The translations under genes and the position numbers were made by a program. A stretch of 64,000 nucleotides of DNA from Lachnospiraceae bacterium. GTDB taxonomy: Bacteria > Bacillota > Clostridia > Lachnospirales > Lachnospiraceae. The stretch's first letter is position 1; each line of letters begins with the position of its first letter. The notes under the pieces are model-generated. The model saw nothing but the letters and a program-made list of their open reading frames with translations, ran no database searches and had not been told where the DNA came from. The stretch is taken from positions 62,001 to 126,000 of the forward strand of contig CAJTEW010000004.1 of NCBI GenBank assembly GCA_910575605.1, written 5' to 3'. Below, piece after piece: positions 16,589 to 26,244 of this stretch.

Positions 16589-18499
16589 ATGAAGCATGGA
16601 TTTGTAAAGGCAGCGGCCGTGACGCCGGATATCCGGGTGGCAGACGTAAGCTATAATACGGAACAGATATGCAGAAAAATTGATGAGACTACAGAAAAAG
16701 GTGCAAAAATCGTAGTATTTCCGGAACTGTGTATAACGGGATATACATGCGGAGATCTATTTACCCAGGAGCTCCTTCTTTCGAAGGCAAGAGAGGCGCT
16801 TCATGTAATCGCAAAGCACACAGAAGAGAAGGACGGACTTTTTTTTGTAGGCGTACCGATTGCGGTGGACGGAGAGCTTTATAATGTGGCGGCGGCGCTA
16901 AACAGAGGTAGTATTCTGGGCCTTACGACAAAGAGTTTTCTTCCTAACTATGGGGAGTTTTATGAAATGCGCCAGTTTTCGCCAGGGCCTAGAGAGGCAG
17001 AGGAGCTTTTTTTTGACGGAGAATTGCTTCCTTTTGGTCCTAAGCTTCTTTTTAAGGCAAGGGAAATGGATTCATTGATAGTATCTGCAGAAATCTGTGA
17101 AGATGTATGGTCGGCAGTACCGCCAAGTATTGAGGCGGCAAGAGAGGGGGCAGTAATTATTGTAAATTGCTCCGCCAGTGACGAGACAATCGGGAAAGAG
17201 GATTATAGGAACAGCTTGATTTCGGGCCAGTCGGCAAGGCTTATCTGCGGGTATGTGTATGCCAATGCTGGGGAAGGGGAATCTACCACAGATCTTGTGT
17301 TTGGGGGCCATAACCTGATTGCCGAAAACGGAACTGTGCTGGCAGAAGGAAAACGGTTTGAGAACGGAGTTATTTACTCAGAGATTGATATACAGAGGCT
17401 GAACAGTGAGCGCAGAAGGAATACTACCTTTCAGGGGGCAAAGGAACACAGGCTTAAAAGGATTCCATTCTCCATTAAGATAGAAGAGACGGTACTTACG
17501 CGAAAATTTTCTTCCCGGCCTTTTGTGCCAAAGCTGGAAGAAGAGCGGGAGAGACGGTGCGAGGAGATACTTACTATCCAGGCAATGGGGCTTAAGAAAC
17601 GTCTTGCTCATACAGGAGCAAAGAGCGCTGTCGTAGGTATTTCCGGAGGACTGGATTCCACCCTTGCACTCCTTGTAACGGCAAAAGCCTTTGATATGCT
17701 TGGACTTGAAAGAAAAAGGATTACGGCGGTTACCATGCCCTGCTTTGGAACAACTGACAGAACCTATCAGAATGCCTGCAGAATGTCTGTAAGTCTTGGG
17801 GCTGATCTTAGAGAGGTTCCTATCACAGAGGCGGTACTCACCCATTTTAAGGATATCGGACATGACCCAAAGGATCACAGTGTTACCTATGAAAATGCTC
17901 AGGCGAGAGAGCGGACACAGGTACTGATGGATATCGCAAACCAGACGAAGGGACTGGTAATCGGAACCGGGGATATGTCAGAGCTGGCTCTTGGGTGGGC
18001 AACCTATAACGGGGATCACATGTCTATGTATGGGGTAAATGCCTCTGTTCCCAAAACACTTGTAAGGCATCTGGTTCACTATTATGCGGATACCTGCGGG
18101 GACGAAGAACTTAAGGAAGTTTTGTATGATGTGCTTGATACGCCGGTAAGCCCAGAGCTGCTTCCGCCGAAGGACGGAGAGATTGCCCAGAAAACGGAGG
18201 ATCTTGTAGGACCATATGAGCTGCATGATTTTTATCTCTATTATATGCTGCGTTTTGGATTTTCGCCGGAAAAGATATACCGGCTTTCACGGCTTGCCTT
18301 TGAGGGAGAATATGAGGATGAGGTGATCTATAAGTGGCTTCGGACATTTTACGGGAGATTTTTCGGCCAGCAGTTTAAACGCTCCTGCCTGCCGGACGGA
18401 CCGAAGGTGGGGACCGTGGCACTTTCGCCGAGAGGAGACTGGAGGATGCCAAGCGATGCATGCGGGGCATTGTGGATGAAGGAGATAGAGAAATTGTAG
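16589..18499 (+). CDS. nadE: Glutamine-dependent NAD synthetase
   Basis: Catalyses the last step of NAD synthesis, amidating nicotinic acid adenine dinucleotide with ammonia drawn from glutamine. It is the long two-domain form, 636 residues. The N-terminal nitrilase-like amidase (about 1-275) has its Glu-Lys-Cys triad in F-P-E-L-C, T-T-K-S-F-L-P-N-Y and A-E-I-C-E-D. The C-terminal synthetase domain (about 320-620) has the ATP-binding loop G-I-S-G-G-L-D-S-T near residue 350 and the G-T-G-D-M-S-E-L-A-L-G motif. It starts 17 bases after hslO and is followed by a terminator. Confidence 0.96.
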   Translation: MKHGFVKAAAVTPDIRVADVSYNTEQICRKIDETTEKGAKIVVFPELCITGYTCGDLFTQELLLSKAREALHVIAKHTEEKDGLFFVGVPIAVDGELYNVAAALNRGSILGLTTKSFLPNYGEFYEMRQFSPGPREAEELFFDGELLPFGPKLLFKAREMDSLIVSAEICEDVWSAVPPSIEAAREGAVIIVNCSASDETIGKEDYRNSLISGQSARLICGYVYANAGEGESTTDLVFGGHNLIAENGTVLAEGKRFENGVIYSEIDIQRLNSERRRNTTFQGAKEHRLKRIPFSIKIEETVLTRKFSSRPFVPKLEEERERRCEEILTIQAMGLKKRLAHTGAKSAVVGISGGLDSTLALLVTAKAFDMLGLERKRITAVTMPCFGTTDRTYQNACRMSVSLGADLREVPITEAVLTHFKDIGHDPKDHSVTYENAQARERTQVLMDIANQTKGLVIGTGDMSELALGWATYNGDHMSMYGVNASVPKTLVRHLVHYYADTCGDEELKEVLYDVLDTPVSPELLPPKDGEIAQKTEDLVGPYELHDFYLYYMLRFGFSPEKIYRLSRLAFEGEYEDEVIYKWLRTFYGRFFGQQFKRSCLPDGPKVGTVALSPRGDWRMPSDACGALWMKEIEKL

Positions 18500-18509
18500 A
18501 ACTTCAATA

Positions 18510-18566
18510 AAATAACCGGATATAGTCTGACAGAGATTCCTCTAATGACATAATCCGGCTATTTTA
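18510..18566. terminator. Bidirectional terminator between nadE and the S1-domain gene
   Basis: Arms of 12 bases (AAATAACCGGAT at 18510-18521, ATCCGGCTATTT at 18553-18564, one wobble) flank a 31-base loop. T-rich sequence follows on the plus strand, and the A-rich left arm serves the same role for minus-strand transcripts of the S1-domain gene. Confidence 0.6.
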
Positions 18567-18583
18567 TATTGATTTGAAAGAAT

Positions 18584-19282
18584 TTACAGTTTAATATTCT
18601 TAAACAGATCTCCAAGGCTTGTTCCAATCCGTTCAGACTTTGGAATCTCTACCTTTTCTACAGGCTCTTCGCGAACTTCCTCGAGAGCTTTCATGCTGAG
18701 GCTGATCTTGCCATCCTTTACCCCGATAATTTTAACAGATACTTCATCTCCAACTTTAAGTACATCCTTTGGAGCTTTGATGCGCTTCTGGCTTATCTGG
18801 GATACGTGTACCAGACCGGAAAGTCCGTCGCTTAAACGAACAAACGCGCCATAGTTTTGGAGTGTCTCCACAGTACCTGTGGCTACGCTTCCGACTTTTA
18901 CATTTGCAATCTTTTCGGCCAGCGCTTTTCTTTCCTTGTCCTTGAGAATCTCCCGGGCAGACAAAACGAGACGTCCATTAGCCTGATCTACGTCGATAAC
19001 TTGAACTTCAATATCCTTAAGAAGATAGGCTTCAAGATCCTCAATGTAGGATAAGGACAGCTTGGAGGCTGGAATAAAGCCACGGAGACCTTCTACCATA
19101 GCGATTGCGCCGCCGTTTACAATACCTTCAACCTTAACTGGGAGAATAGTTTTCTTTTCCATGTAGTCTTTTACTACGTTCCACGGATTAGCGTCATCAA
19201 AATGTTCCTCTAAATCTGCCATTGTCATTTCTTCAGCAGATGCTTCTGCTTTTGTTTCTTCTTGTAATAATTCTTCACTCAT
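18584..19282 (-). CDS. S1 RNA-binding domain protein (short ribosomal S1-like)
   Basis: A 232-residue protein with two S1 domains, at about residues 47-113 and 130-200. The first has G-I-V-N-G-G-A-I-A-M-V-E-G-L-R-G-F-I-P-A-S and the second G-T-V-E-T-L-Q-N-Y-G-A-F-V-R-L-S-D-G-L-S-G-L-V-H-V-S, the better RNA-binding match. An acidic N-terminus precedes them and a short basic tail ends L-G-D-L-F-K-N-I-K-L. Firmicutes often carry such short S1-like proteins instead of the six-domain E. coli form. It probably binds mRNA or ribosomes, but whether it is a true ribosomal protein is uncertain. Confidence 0.88.
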   Translation of the reverse strand: MSEELLQEETKAEASAEEMTMADLEEHFDDANPWNVVKDYMEKKTILPVKVEGIVNGGAIAMVEGLRGFIPASKLSLSYIEDLEAYLLKDIEVQVIDVDQANGRLVLSAREILKDKERKALAEKIANVKVGSVATGTVETLQNYGAFVRLSDGLSGLVHVSQISQKRIKAPKDVLKVGDEVSVKIIGVKDGKISLSMKALEEVREEPVEKVEIPKSERIGTSLGDLFKNIKL

Positions 19283-19325
19283 TGCAATTCCCTTCCTGAA
19301 TCCTTAGACTTGTACATACGAGGAC

Positions 19326-19354
19326 AGTATATCACAAAATTTCCTGTTATTCAA
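19326..19354 (-). promoter_or_regulatory. Promoter of the S1-domain gene
   Basis: On the minus strand, TTGAAT (19349-19354) and TATACT (19326-19331) are 17 bases apart, about 44 bases before the start codon. Confidence 0.5.
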
Positions 19355-19445
19355 AGAAAATATGGACATTTTCTGAAATTAAGGTTGACGTACGTATAAA
19401 AAAATGGCAATCTAATTTTAAATAATCTTTATATGAGGTGAAAAT

Positions 19446-21092
19446 ATGGGAAAAAAGACTGGAAAAGTATATGTAGTCGGTCATAAGAATCCGGACACGG
19501 ATTCTATCTGCTCGGCAATCGCTTATGCGGCGCTTAAAGCTAAAATAACAGGAAATGAATACGAAGCAAGAAGAGCCGGGCAGATTAATGAGGAAACGGC
19601 TTATGTTCTGAAGCGTTTTAAAATGGACGCTCCAGCGCTTCTTTCGAATGTGAAACTCCAGGTAAAAGACATAGATATACATAAAATTGAGGGGGTTGAT
19701 CCCAATATTTCTATTAAAGATACTTGGGCGAAGATGAAGGAGAATCAGGTAAAGACAATCCCTGTTGTAAAGGACGGGGAGCTGGAAGGAGTTATTTCTA
19801 CAGGGGATATTGCGAAATCTTACATGGATGTCCATGACAACCACATTCTGGCAGAGGCGAAAACCCAGTATAAAAATATTCTGGAAACGCTTAAGGGAAC
19901 TATGCTTGTTGGTAATGAGCACGGGCAGTTTACCAAAGGGAAGGTGACTATTGGCGCTTCAAATGCGCAGCTTATGGAGGAATTTATTGACAAAGATGAT
20001 CTGGTAATTGTGGGAAACCGTTATGAGGCCCAGGCATGTGCTGTGGATATTGATGCAAGCTGTCTGGTGGTGTGCCATGACGCACAGGTGCCAGACGAAC
20101 TACTTAAGAAGGCAGAGGAGCAGAGCATGGTGGTTATACGTACGCCTTATGATACCTTTACGGCTGTGCGGCTGATTAATCAAAGCATTCCGGTGAAATT
20201 TTTTATGAGCAAGGGACCTCTTACGACTTTCCGGATGAGTGACTATGTAGATGATATAAAGGAAATCATGACAAAAAAGAAGTATCGTGATTTCCCAATC
20301 TTAGACAGGCACGGCAGGTTTAAGGGATTTATTTCCAGACGACGTTTTATGAATTCTAGTAAGAAAAAAGTGATTTTGGTAGACCACAATGAGAAGTCAC
20401 AGGCAGTAGACGGGATTGAAGAGGCGGATATTGTGGAGATTATTGATCATCACCGATTAGGGAACATTGAGACACTCGGTCCGGTTTTTTTCAGAAACCA
20501 GCCGGTGGGATGTACGGCAACGATTGTTTTCCAGATGTATGAGGAAGCAGACGTCAAAATTCCGAAAAAGATAGCGGGGCTTTTATGTGCAGCAATTATC
20601 TCGGATACGCTTTTATTCCGGTCACCCACCTGCACGGCCCTTGATGAGAAGGTTGCAAAGAAGCTTGCAGGTCTTGCAGAAATTAACATGGAGGAAATGG
20701 CACGGGAAATGTTTAATGCAGGAAGCAGCATGAAGGGAAAAAGCGGTGAGGAAATCTGTTTCCAGGATTTTAAGCAGTTTACAGTAAATGACACAGTATT
20801 TGGCGTGGGACAGATTAACTCTATGAATAAGGAAGAATTGGCTGAAATTAAAGAAAAGCTTACAGAGCACCTTCCGAAAGTGTTAAAAGAAAATAACCTG
20901 CAGATGATTTATTTTATGCTGACGGATATTCTGGATGAATCTACAGAGCTATTGTGCTGCGGTATGGGAGCGAGGGCAAATATTGCGGAGGCCTTTGATG
21001 TGCCGGAAAGTGCAGAGAAAATTATACTTAAGGGCGTGGTTTCCAGAAAGAAACAGCTGATTCCGGCCCTGGTTTCGACATTACAGCAATAG
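19446..21092 (+). CDS. ppaC: Manganese-dependent inorganic pyrophosphatase with CBS and DRTGG domains
   Basis: Family II pyrophosphatase that hydrolyses PPi, pulling biosynthetic reactions forward. At 548 residues it is the regulated CBS form. The DHH catalytic part is split: G-H-K-N-P-D-T-D-S-I-C at the start and I-I-D-H-H-R-L-G near residue 333. Between them are a first CBS motif (about 75-130), a DRTGG domain (about 140-250) and a second CBS motif (about 250-305). The DHHA2 domain ends with the substrate-binding S-R-K-K. Family members of this build are inhibited by AMP or ADP and activated by ATP or diadenosine polyphosphates. A GAGGTG ribosome site precedes the ATG. Confidence 0.94.
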   Translation: MGKKTGKVYVVGHKNPDTDSICSAIAYAALKAKITGNEYEARRAGQINEETAYVLKRFKMDAPALLSNVKLQVKDIDIHKIEGVDPNISIKDTWAKMKENQVKTIPVVKDGELEGVISTGDIAKSYMDVHDNHILAEAKTQYKNILETLKGTMLVGNEHGQFTKGKVTIGASNAQLMEEFIDKDDLVIVGNRYEAQACAVDIDASCLVVCHDAQVPDELLKKAEEQSMVVIRTPYDTFTAVRLINQSIPVKFFMSKGPLTTFRMSDYVDDIKEIMTKKKYRDFPILDRHGRFKGFISRRRFMNSSKKKVILVDHNEKSQAVDGIEEADIVEIIDHHRLGNIETLGPVFFRNQPVGCTATIVFQMYEEADVKIPKKIAGLLCAAIISDTLLFRSPTCTALDEKVAKKLAGLAEINMEEMAREMFNAGSSMKGKSGEEICFQDFKQFTVNDTVFGVGQINSMNKEELAEIKEKLTEHLPKVLKENNLQMIYFMLTDILDESTELLCCGMGARANIAEAFDVPESAEKIILKGVVSRKKQLIPALVSTLQQ

Positions 21093-21107
21093 GAAAGGAA
21101 AAGAGAT

Positions 21108-21671
21108 ATGGGAAAACAGATTTGGAAGCCGGGAAACATGCTGTATCCGCTTCCGGCAGTTATGGTGAGTACAGCAGATCAAAAGGGCAATGACAATATT
21201 ATTACGATAGCATGGACGGGAACAGTATGTACGAATCCGGCAATGCTGTATATTTCCGTTAGGCCGGAGAGGTATTCATATCATATGCTCCGGGAAAGCG
21301 GGGAATTTGCGGTGAATCTGACAACAAAGGAGCTTGCGCGTGCGACGGACTGGTGCGGAGTCCGTTCCGGAAAAGATTTTGATAAATGGAAGGAAACCGG
21401 ACTTACAAGAGGAAGAGCGCAGAAGCTTGAATTTGCTCCGGTAATAAAGGAAAGTCCGGTGAATCTGGAGTGTAAAGTATGCGAAGTAAAAGAACTTGGC
21501 TCGCATCATATGTTTCTTGCAGAGGTTGCAGCCGTACAGGTGGACGAGAATTATATGAAGGATAATGGAAAATTTGAATTGAATGATTCTGGGGTTATTG
21601 CATATTCCCACGGAAAATATTTTTCTCTGGGAAAAGACTTGGGAAAATTTGGGTGGAGTGTGAAAAAATAG
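21108..21671 (+). CDS. Flavin reductase-like protein (FMN-binding split barrel)
   Basis: A 187-residue protein of the flavin reductase-like family. It has P-L-P-A-V-M-V-S-T at the start of the barrel, N-I-I-T-I-A-W-T-G-T-V-C and P-A-M-L-Y-I-S-V-R-P-E-R-Y-S-Y for FMN and subunit contacts, and E-F-A-V-N-L-T-T. Many clostridial genomes have such proteins without an assigned partner; it probably binds FMN and reduces it or another acceptor. It lies 15 bases after ppaC, probably on the same transcript. Confidence 0.87.
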   Translation: MGKQIWKPGNMLYPLPAVMVSTADQKGNDNIITIAWTGTVCTNPAMLYISVRPERYSYHMLRESGEFAVNLTTKELARATDWCGVRSGKDFDKWKETGLTRGRAQKLEFAPVIKESPVNLECKVCEVKELGSHHMFLAEVAAVQVDENYMKDNGKFELNDSGVIAYSHGKYFSLGKDLGKFGWSVKK

Positions 21672-21688
21672 TCAGAATTGTATAAAAA

Positions 21689-21723
21689 AACAGGAAGTCA
21701 TATTTTTGATTTCCTGTTTTTTT
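21689..21723. terminator. Terminator after the flavin reductase gene
   Basis: A 12-bp stem (21689-21700 with 21708-21719, one G-T wobble) around a 7-base loop is followed by eight or more T residues. The A run before it lets it act for the converging MATE gene too. Confidence 0.75.
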
Positions 21724-21740
21724 ATGCAGGCAGGCCAGAC

Positions 21741-23126
21741 TCAATCGTTATCCAGCGGCTTTACCTGCAGCCGGTATATTCGTCTTAAAAGCAGTGTAGA
21801 TAATATCATGGATGCAATCTCCGCAATAGGAAAGGACCACCACACAGCAGACAGTCCGAATACCTTCGCGAATATAAAAGCTACCGGAAGCAGTACAGCG
21901 AGCTGCCTTGCGGCGGATACAATCAGACTGTAAACCCCGTTTCCAAGAGCCTGGAATACACTTCCGGCGATGATGCAGAAGCCGGCGACAGGGAAGGGGA
22001 TACTGATAATCCGAAGAGCTGGGATGCCGATATCAAGCATATGCTTTGAAGCGTCAAACAGGTTCTTAAGAAGAAATTCTGCGCCAAACTGGAAAAGCAG
22101 CAGTCCGACTGTCATAATGGATACAGAAATAAGCACGCTTAGTTTGACTGTATCTATAATCCGCTTTTTCTTCCGTGCGCCGTAGTTGTAAGCGATGATT
22201 GGCGTCATGCCGTTATTCAGTCCGAAAATAGGCATGAAAATAAAGCTTTGAAGCTTAAAATACACGCCAAATACTGCCGCTGCAGTGGAAGAGAACATGA
22301 GTAGAATCTTGTTCATTCCAAAGGTCATGACAGAGCCGATAGACTGCATGACAATAGAGGGGAGCCCGACTTTATAAATGATAAGTATGGTCTGCCTGTG
22401 AGGGCGGAAATGCTTAAGACTGATATTAATTTCTTTATTTTTTGTCTGATTAAAAAATATGGAAAGACAGACAGCGATAATCTGCCCGGTAATTGTTGCT
22501 ATGGCGGCGCCGGCAACCTCAAGCCTTGGAAAACCGAATAATCCAAAGATCATAATCGGATCCAGAATAATATTGATGATTGCTCCAAGCCCCTGAGTTA
22601 CCATATTATAGAATGTCTTTCCTGTGGACTGCAGCAGTCTTTCGAAGGTTATCTGCAGGAAGATTCCGGCACAAAAAATAGTAATAATGGACATATATTC
22701 TGTTCCATATTTCACAATGACTGGATTATCCGTCTGGAGTGAGAAAAAAAGACCGGAACCGAATCCTCCTAATACAGCAAAAATCATACAGCTTATAATA
22801 GTAAGAAAAAGGCCGTTTCTTGCAGCCCTGTTGGCGCCTTCAAAATTCTTTTCGCCCAGATTCCTTGACAGTAATGCATTGATGCCGACACCCGTACCAG
22901 AGGCAATGGAAATCATCAGCGTCTGTACCGGAAATGCAAGGGAAACCGCGGTCAGAGCGTCCTCGCTAAGCTTTGCGACAAACATGCTGTCTACAATATT
23001 ATAAAGGGCCTGCACAAGCATGGAAAGCATCATGGGCAGGGACATGGTAATCAATAGCTTGGGTACAGGCATGACGCCCATTTTATTTTCCTGCGTGGCA
23101 GCAGAGTGTTCTGTTACTTTTGTCAT
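21741..23126 (-). CDS. MATE-family efflux transporter
   Basis: Multidrug and toxin extrusion antiporter of 461 residues with about 12 membrane helices in two six-helix halves. The N-terminal half has S-L-P-M-M-L-S-M-L-V-Q-A-L-Y-N-I-V-D-S-M-F-V-A. G-T-G-V-G-I-N-A-L-L-S-R-N-L-G and the loop D-P-I-M-I-F-G-L-F-G-F-P-R-L-E-V-A-G-A-A match the NorM/DinF-like group common in clostridia. AGGAGGT precedes the start. It converges on the flavin reductase gene. Substrates cannot be inferred. Confidence 0.93.
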   Translation of the reverse strand: MTKVTEHSAATQENKMGVMPVPKLLITMSLPMMLSMLVQALYNIVDSMFVAKLSEDALTAVSLAFPVQTLMISIASGTGVGINALLSRNLGEKNFEGANRAARNGLFLTIISCMIFAVLGGFGSGLFFSLQTDNPVIVKYGTEYMSIITIFCAGIFLQITFERLLQSTGKTFYNMVTQGLGAIINIILDPIMIFGLFGFPRLEVAGAAIATITGQIIAVCLSIFFNQTKNKEINISLKHFRPHRQTILIIYKVGLPSIVMQSIGSVMTFGMNKILLMFSSTAAAVFGVYFKLQSFIFMPIFGLNNGMTPIIAYNYGARKKKRIIDTVKLSVLISVSIMTVGLLLFQFGAEFLLKNLFDASKHMLDIGIPALRIISIPFPVAGFCIIAGSVFQALGNGVYSLIVSAARQLAVLLPVAFIFAKVFGLSAVWWSFPIAEIASMILSTLLLRRIYRLQVKPLDND

Positions 23127-23164
23127 ATATGTATACCTCCTGTTGTTTTTCGAACATAAGGGCT

Positions 23165-23193
23165 ATTATAGCATGCAAATTTTGGCAATGCAA
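23165..23193 (-). promoter_or_regulatory. Promoter of the minus-strand MATE gene
   Basis: On the minus strand, TTGCAT (23188-23193) and TATAAT (23165-23170) are 17 bases apart, about 38 bases before the MATE start codon. Confidence 0.6.
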
Positions 23194-23259
23194 TATAGTA
23201 TTTAAAAGATAATGGGTGTCATATATATAGATGAAAGGAACAGGAAGGAGCCATAGAGT

Positions 23260-23991
23260 GTGAATGGACGAAGGCGTTATCATGAAATAAAAGTATTGTG
23301 TCTTATACTTGTGCTTGTAAGCTTTATATATGGAGGAACATTTAAGAACAGCAGCAATTTGGATGTAGAAAGCAGTACAGTTATAATGGAGGAAAAACAA
23401 GAAAAAGATAATAAAAAAACAGACAGAGATATAGAGGCGCCTAGAATTGCGATTACCTTTGACGACGGGCCGAGCGCTTCATATACGGGAAAGCTTTTGG
23501 ACGGTCTTAAGGAACGGGGGATTAGGGCAACCTTTTTTCTTATCGGTGAATATGCAGAAATGAACCCGGAGCTTGTAAGGAGAATCTATGAGGAGGGGCA
23601 TGTAATTGGAAACCACACCTACCATCATGTAGATATCACGCGGCTGTCGGATGAAGAGGCAGCTTATGAGATTAATGAGACGGATAAGGTGGTTTATGGA
23701 ATCACCGGAGAACATATCCGGTATGTGAGACCTCCCTTTGGAGTATGGCAGAAGGATTTAGAACTGGAAATGGAGGTTCTGCCGGTTATGTGGACGATCG
23801 ATCCTCTTGACTGGACGACGGAAAATGTAGGCGAAATTGTAAATAAGGTAGTGACGGAGGCAGAGGAAGGTGGTATTATTCTATTGCATGACTGTTACGC
23901 TTCCTCAGTGGAGGCGGCCCTTCGGATTGTAGATCTTCTTACAGAGGAAGGATATGAATTTGTAACAGTTGATGAGATGATATTGGATTAG
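23260..23991 (+). CDS. Polysaccharide deacetylase, membrane-anchored
   Basis: NodB-type deacetylase of 243 residues that removes acetyl groups from peptidoglycan or another surface glycan. A hydrophobic segment at about residues 12-25 acts as signal anchor, and a charged linker leads to the catalytic domain from about 63. The motifs are complete: I-T-F-D-D-G-P (catalytic Asp and metal Asp), N-H-T-Y-H-H (two metal histidines), R-P-P-F-G, D-P-L-D-W and I-L-L-H-D. It starts with GTG at 23260, with GGAAGGAG about 8 bases upstream. The PdaA/PdaC-like role in cell-wall modification is inferred. Confidence 0.92.
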   Translation: MNGRRRYHEIKVLCLILVLVSFIYGGTFKNSSNLDVESSTVIMEEKQEKDNKKTDRDIEAPRIAITFDDGPSASYTGKLLDGLKERGIRATFFLIGEYAEMNPELVRRIYEEGHVIGNHTYHHVDITRLSDEEAAYEINETDKVVYGITGEHIRYVRPPFGVWQKDLELEMEVLPVMWTIDPLDWTTENVGEIVNKVVTEAEEGGIILLHDCYASSVEAALRIVDLLTEEGYEFVTVDEMILD

Positions 23992-24005
23992 GGAAGATAA
24001 TAGAT

Positions 24006-24719
24006 ATGAATGAATTTTCAAGAACAGAATTACTCATAGGAAAGGAAGGACTTGAGAGACTTAAGGAGTCGAAGGTTCTTGTGTTTGGCGTTGGCGGCGT
24101 GGGTTCCCACTGTATCGAGGCTCTTGCAAGGTGCGGTGTGGGAAAGCTTGTTCTGGTGGATAATGACAAGGTTTCTCTTACGAATATTAACCGCCAGTCC
24201 ATTGCTTATCACAGCACAGTGGGACGGTTTAAGACAGAGGTCATGAAGGAGAGAATCTTGGATATTTGTCCGGAGACGAAGGTCACTACCTATGAAACTT
24301 TTGTTCTTTCGGAAAATGTAGAGGAAATATTTTCCGAAAGACCGGACTATATAATAGATGCCGTTGATACGGTGACAGCAAAGCTTGCAATTGCAGAAAA
24401 GGCACAGGAATATGGCATACCGCTTATCAGCAGTATGGGTACGGGAAATAAGCTTCATGGGGAGCTTTTTCAAATTGCCGATATTAGCGAAACAAGCGTC
24501 TGCCCTCTCTGCCGGGTGATGAGAAGGGAGCTTCGGACAAGGGGAATTAAGCGCCTGAAGGTATTGTATTCAAAGGAAAAGCCAGTGGAAACGGGCGGGC
24601 GGGATACAGGGGAGGAGAAAGGGCATAAACATTCCCTTCCAGGAAGCATATCCTTTGTGCCGCCGGTGGCAGGGCTTTTGATAGCCGGTGAAGCGCTGAG
24701 GGAATTGATTGGAGGATAA
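24006..24719 (+). CDS. tcdA: tRNA threonylcarbamoyladenosine dehydratase (E1-like)
   Basis: ThiF/E1-type ATPase of 237 residues that cyclises t6A37 of tRNAs to ct6A. Shown are the nucleotide loop F-G-V-G-G-V-G-S-H near residue 30, D-N-D-K-V-S-L-T-N-I-N-R-Q with the adenylation Asp and Arg, and C-P-L-C-R-V near residue 164. The remaining sequence up to R-R-E-L-R-T-R-G-I matches the YgdL/CsdL group rather than ThiF or MoeB. The 3' end overlaps the ribosome site of rarA, so the two genes are coupled. Confidence 0.92.
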   Translation: MNEFSRTELLIGKEGLERLKESKVLVFGVGGVGSHCIEALARCGVGKLVLVDNDKVSLTNINRQSIAYHSTVGRFKTEVMKERILDICPETKVTTYETFVLSENVEEIFSERPDYIIDAVDTVTAKLAIAEKAQEYGIPLISSMGTGNKLHGELFQIADISETSVCPLCRVMRRELRTRGIKRLKVLYSKEKPVETGGRDTGEEKGHKHSLPGSISFVPPVAGLLIAGEALRELIGG

Positions 24720-24723
24720 AAGA

Positions 24724-26043
24724 ATGGATTTGTTCGAATATGCGAGAGAAAAAAATATGGATAGGGAGGCGCCGCTTGCCGCAAGGCTGCGTCCGTCAAC
24801 CCTTGAAGAGGTTGTGGGACAGCAGCATATTATCGGGAAGGACAAGCTTCTTTACCGTGCCATTAAGGCGGATAAGCTTGGCTCTATTATCTTCTATGGA
24901 CCTCCGGGTACGGGAAAGACGACGCTTGCCAAGGTGATTGCCCATACGACCAGCGCCTTATTTACCCAGATGAATGCTACGACGGCGGGGAAAAAGGACA
25001 TGGAAGAGGTGGTGAAAAAGGCAAAGGATACTCTTGGAATGTACCAGAAAAAAACGATTCTTTTTGTGGATGAGATTCATAGGTTTAATAAGGGGCAGCA
25101 GGATTATCTGCTTCCTTTTGTGGAGGACGGTACGATCACCCTCATTGGCGCAACAACGGAAAACCCGTATTTTGAGGTGAACAGCGCGCTTCTATCCCGT
25201 TCCAGTATTTTTGAGCTTTATCCTCTCAAAAAGGAGGATATCAAGATTCTTATCCGCCGGGCGGTATATGATGTGGAAAAGGGAATGGGAAGCTATGGGG
25301 CGGTTATAGATGAGGATGCGCTTGATTTTCTTGCCGATATTTCCGGAGGAGACGCAAGAAATGCGTTAAAGGCAGTAGAGCTTGGGATTCTCACGACAGA
25401 TAGGAGTGAGGATGGGAAGATCCATATTACGCTTGAGACTGCTTCTGAATGTACCCAGAAAAGGGTGGTGCGTTATGATAAGACGGGGGATAATCATTAT
25501 GATACGACTTCTGCGTTTATTAAGAGCATGAGAGGCTCCGACCCGGACGCGGCGGTATACTATCTTGCAAAAATGCTCTATGCAGGCGAGGATATTAAGT
25601 TTATTGCAAGGCGGATTATGATCTGCGCGTCGGAGGATGTGGGAAATGCAGATCCTATGGCGCTTACGGTGGCAGTGTCGGCGGCCCAGGCTGTGGAGAG
25701 AATCGGGATGCCGGAGGCACAGATTATTTTGTCTCAGGCAGTGCTTTATGTGGCGTCAGCTCCAAAGAGTAATTCAGCGGTAAATGCTGTCAGCATGGCA
25801 ATGGAAAATGTGAAAAAATACAAGACAACTGTTCCACCTCATCTTCAGGATGCCCATTATAAAGGCTCAAAAAATCTGGGACACGGCGTAGGATACAAAT
25901 ATGCACACAACTATCCCAACCATTATGTGGAGCAGCAGTATATGCCAAAGGAGATAGAAGGAACGGTTTTTTATGAGCCTGGAGATAATGGGAAAGAGAG
26001 AGAAATCAAAGAGTGGCTCTCCTTTATCAGGAAAGAATGCTGA
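24724..26043 (+). CDS. rarA: Replication-associated recombination AAA+ ATPase RarA
   Basis: RarA (MgsA, Mgs1/WRNIP1 family) acts at stalled replication forks. The 439-residue protein has the usual N-terminus [13 protein letters not shown], Walker [10 protein letters not shown], Walker [15 protein letters not shown] and sensor 1 [10 protein letters not shown]. The C-terminal tetramer domain has P-K-S-N-S-A-V-N-A and [16 protein letters not shown] at 24709 is possible, but the ATG at 24724, 8 bases after GGAGG, is clearly better. Confidence 0.96.
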   Translation: MDLFEYAREKNMDREAPLAARLRPSTLEEVVGQQHIIGKDKLLYRAIKADKLGSIIFYGPPGTGKTTLAKVIAHTTSALFTQMNATTAGKKDMEEVVKKAKDTLGMYQKKTILFVDEIHRFNKGQQDYLLPFVEDGTITLIGATTENPYFEVNSALLSRSSIFELYPLKKEDIKILIRRAVYDVEKGMGSYGAVIDEDALDFLADISGGDARNALKAVELGILTTDRSEDGKIHITLETASECTQKRVVRYDKTGDNHYDTTSAFIKSMRGSDPDAAVYYLAKMLYAGEDIKFIARRIMICASEDVGNADPMALTVAVSAAQAVERIGMPEAQIILSQAVLYVASAPKSNSAVNAVSMAMENVKKYKTTVPPHLQDAHYKGSKNLGHGVGYKYAHNYPNHYVEQQYMPKEIEGTVFYEPGDNGKEREIKEWLSFIRKEC

Positions 26044-26145
26044 GCATGGCAGTCAGGTATGACAGAAGAAGCAGTGTGTCTTACTTGTATGAAAAAACAT
26101 TTAAAATAGGATTTCTGGTAATTTGGATATTTTTACTAAAAACGA

Positions 26146-26216
26146 TTGCATTTTTGTAAGAAATATAGTATACTCATATACAGTTTAGAATCTATACCAT
26201 AAAAGAACCTTATACC
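26146..26216 (+). promoter_or_regulatory. C-S lyase gene promoter with two operator-like repeats
   Basis: TTGCAT (26146-26151) and TATACT (26169-26174) are 17 bases apart. The 18-base element TTTAGAATCTATACCATA lies at 26184-26201, just after the expected transcription start. A degenerate copy, AAGAACCTTATACC, follows at 26203-26216. The same element, 16 of 18 bases, recurs in reverse at the transporter promoter near 28217, so both are probably bound by the MarR protein encoded between them. Confidence 0.7.
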
Positions 26217-26244
26217 TAATAAAATTTTAGAGGAGAAAAACGAT

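Noticed and set aside
19347-19922. 191-residue minus-strand frame opposite ppaC
   Set aside because: It overlaps the well-supported pyrophosphatase gene and its upstream gap, with a composition typical of an antisense shadow.
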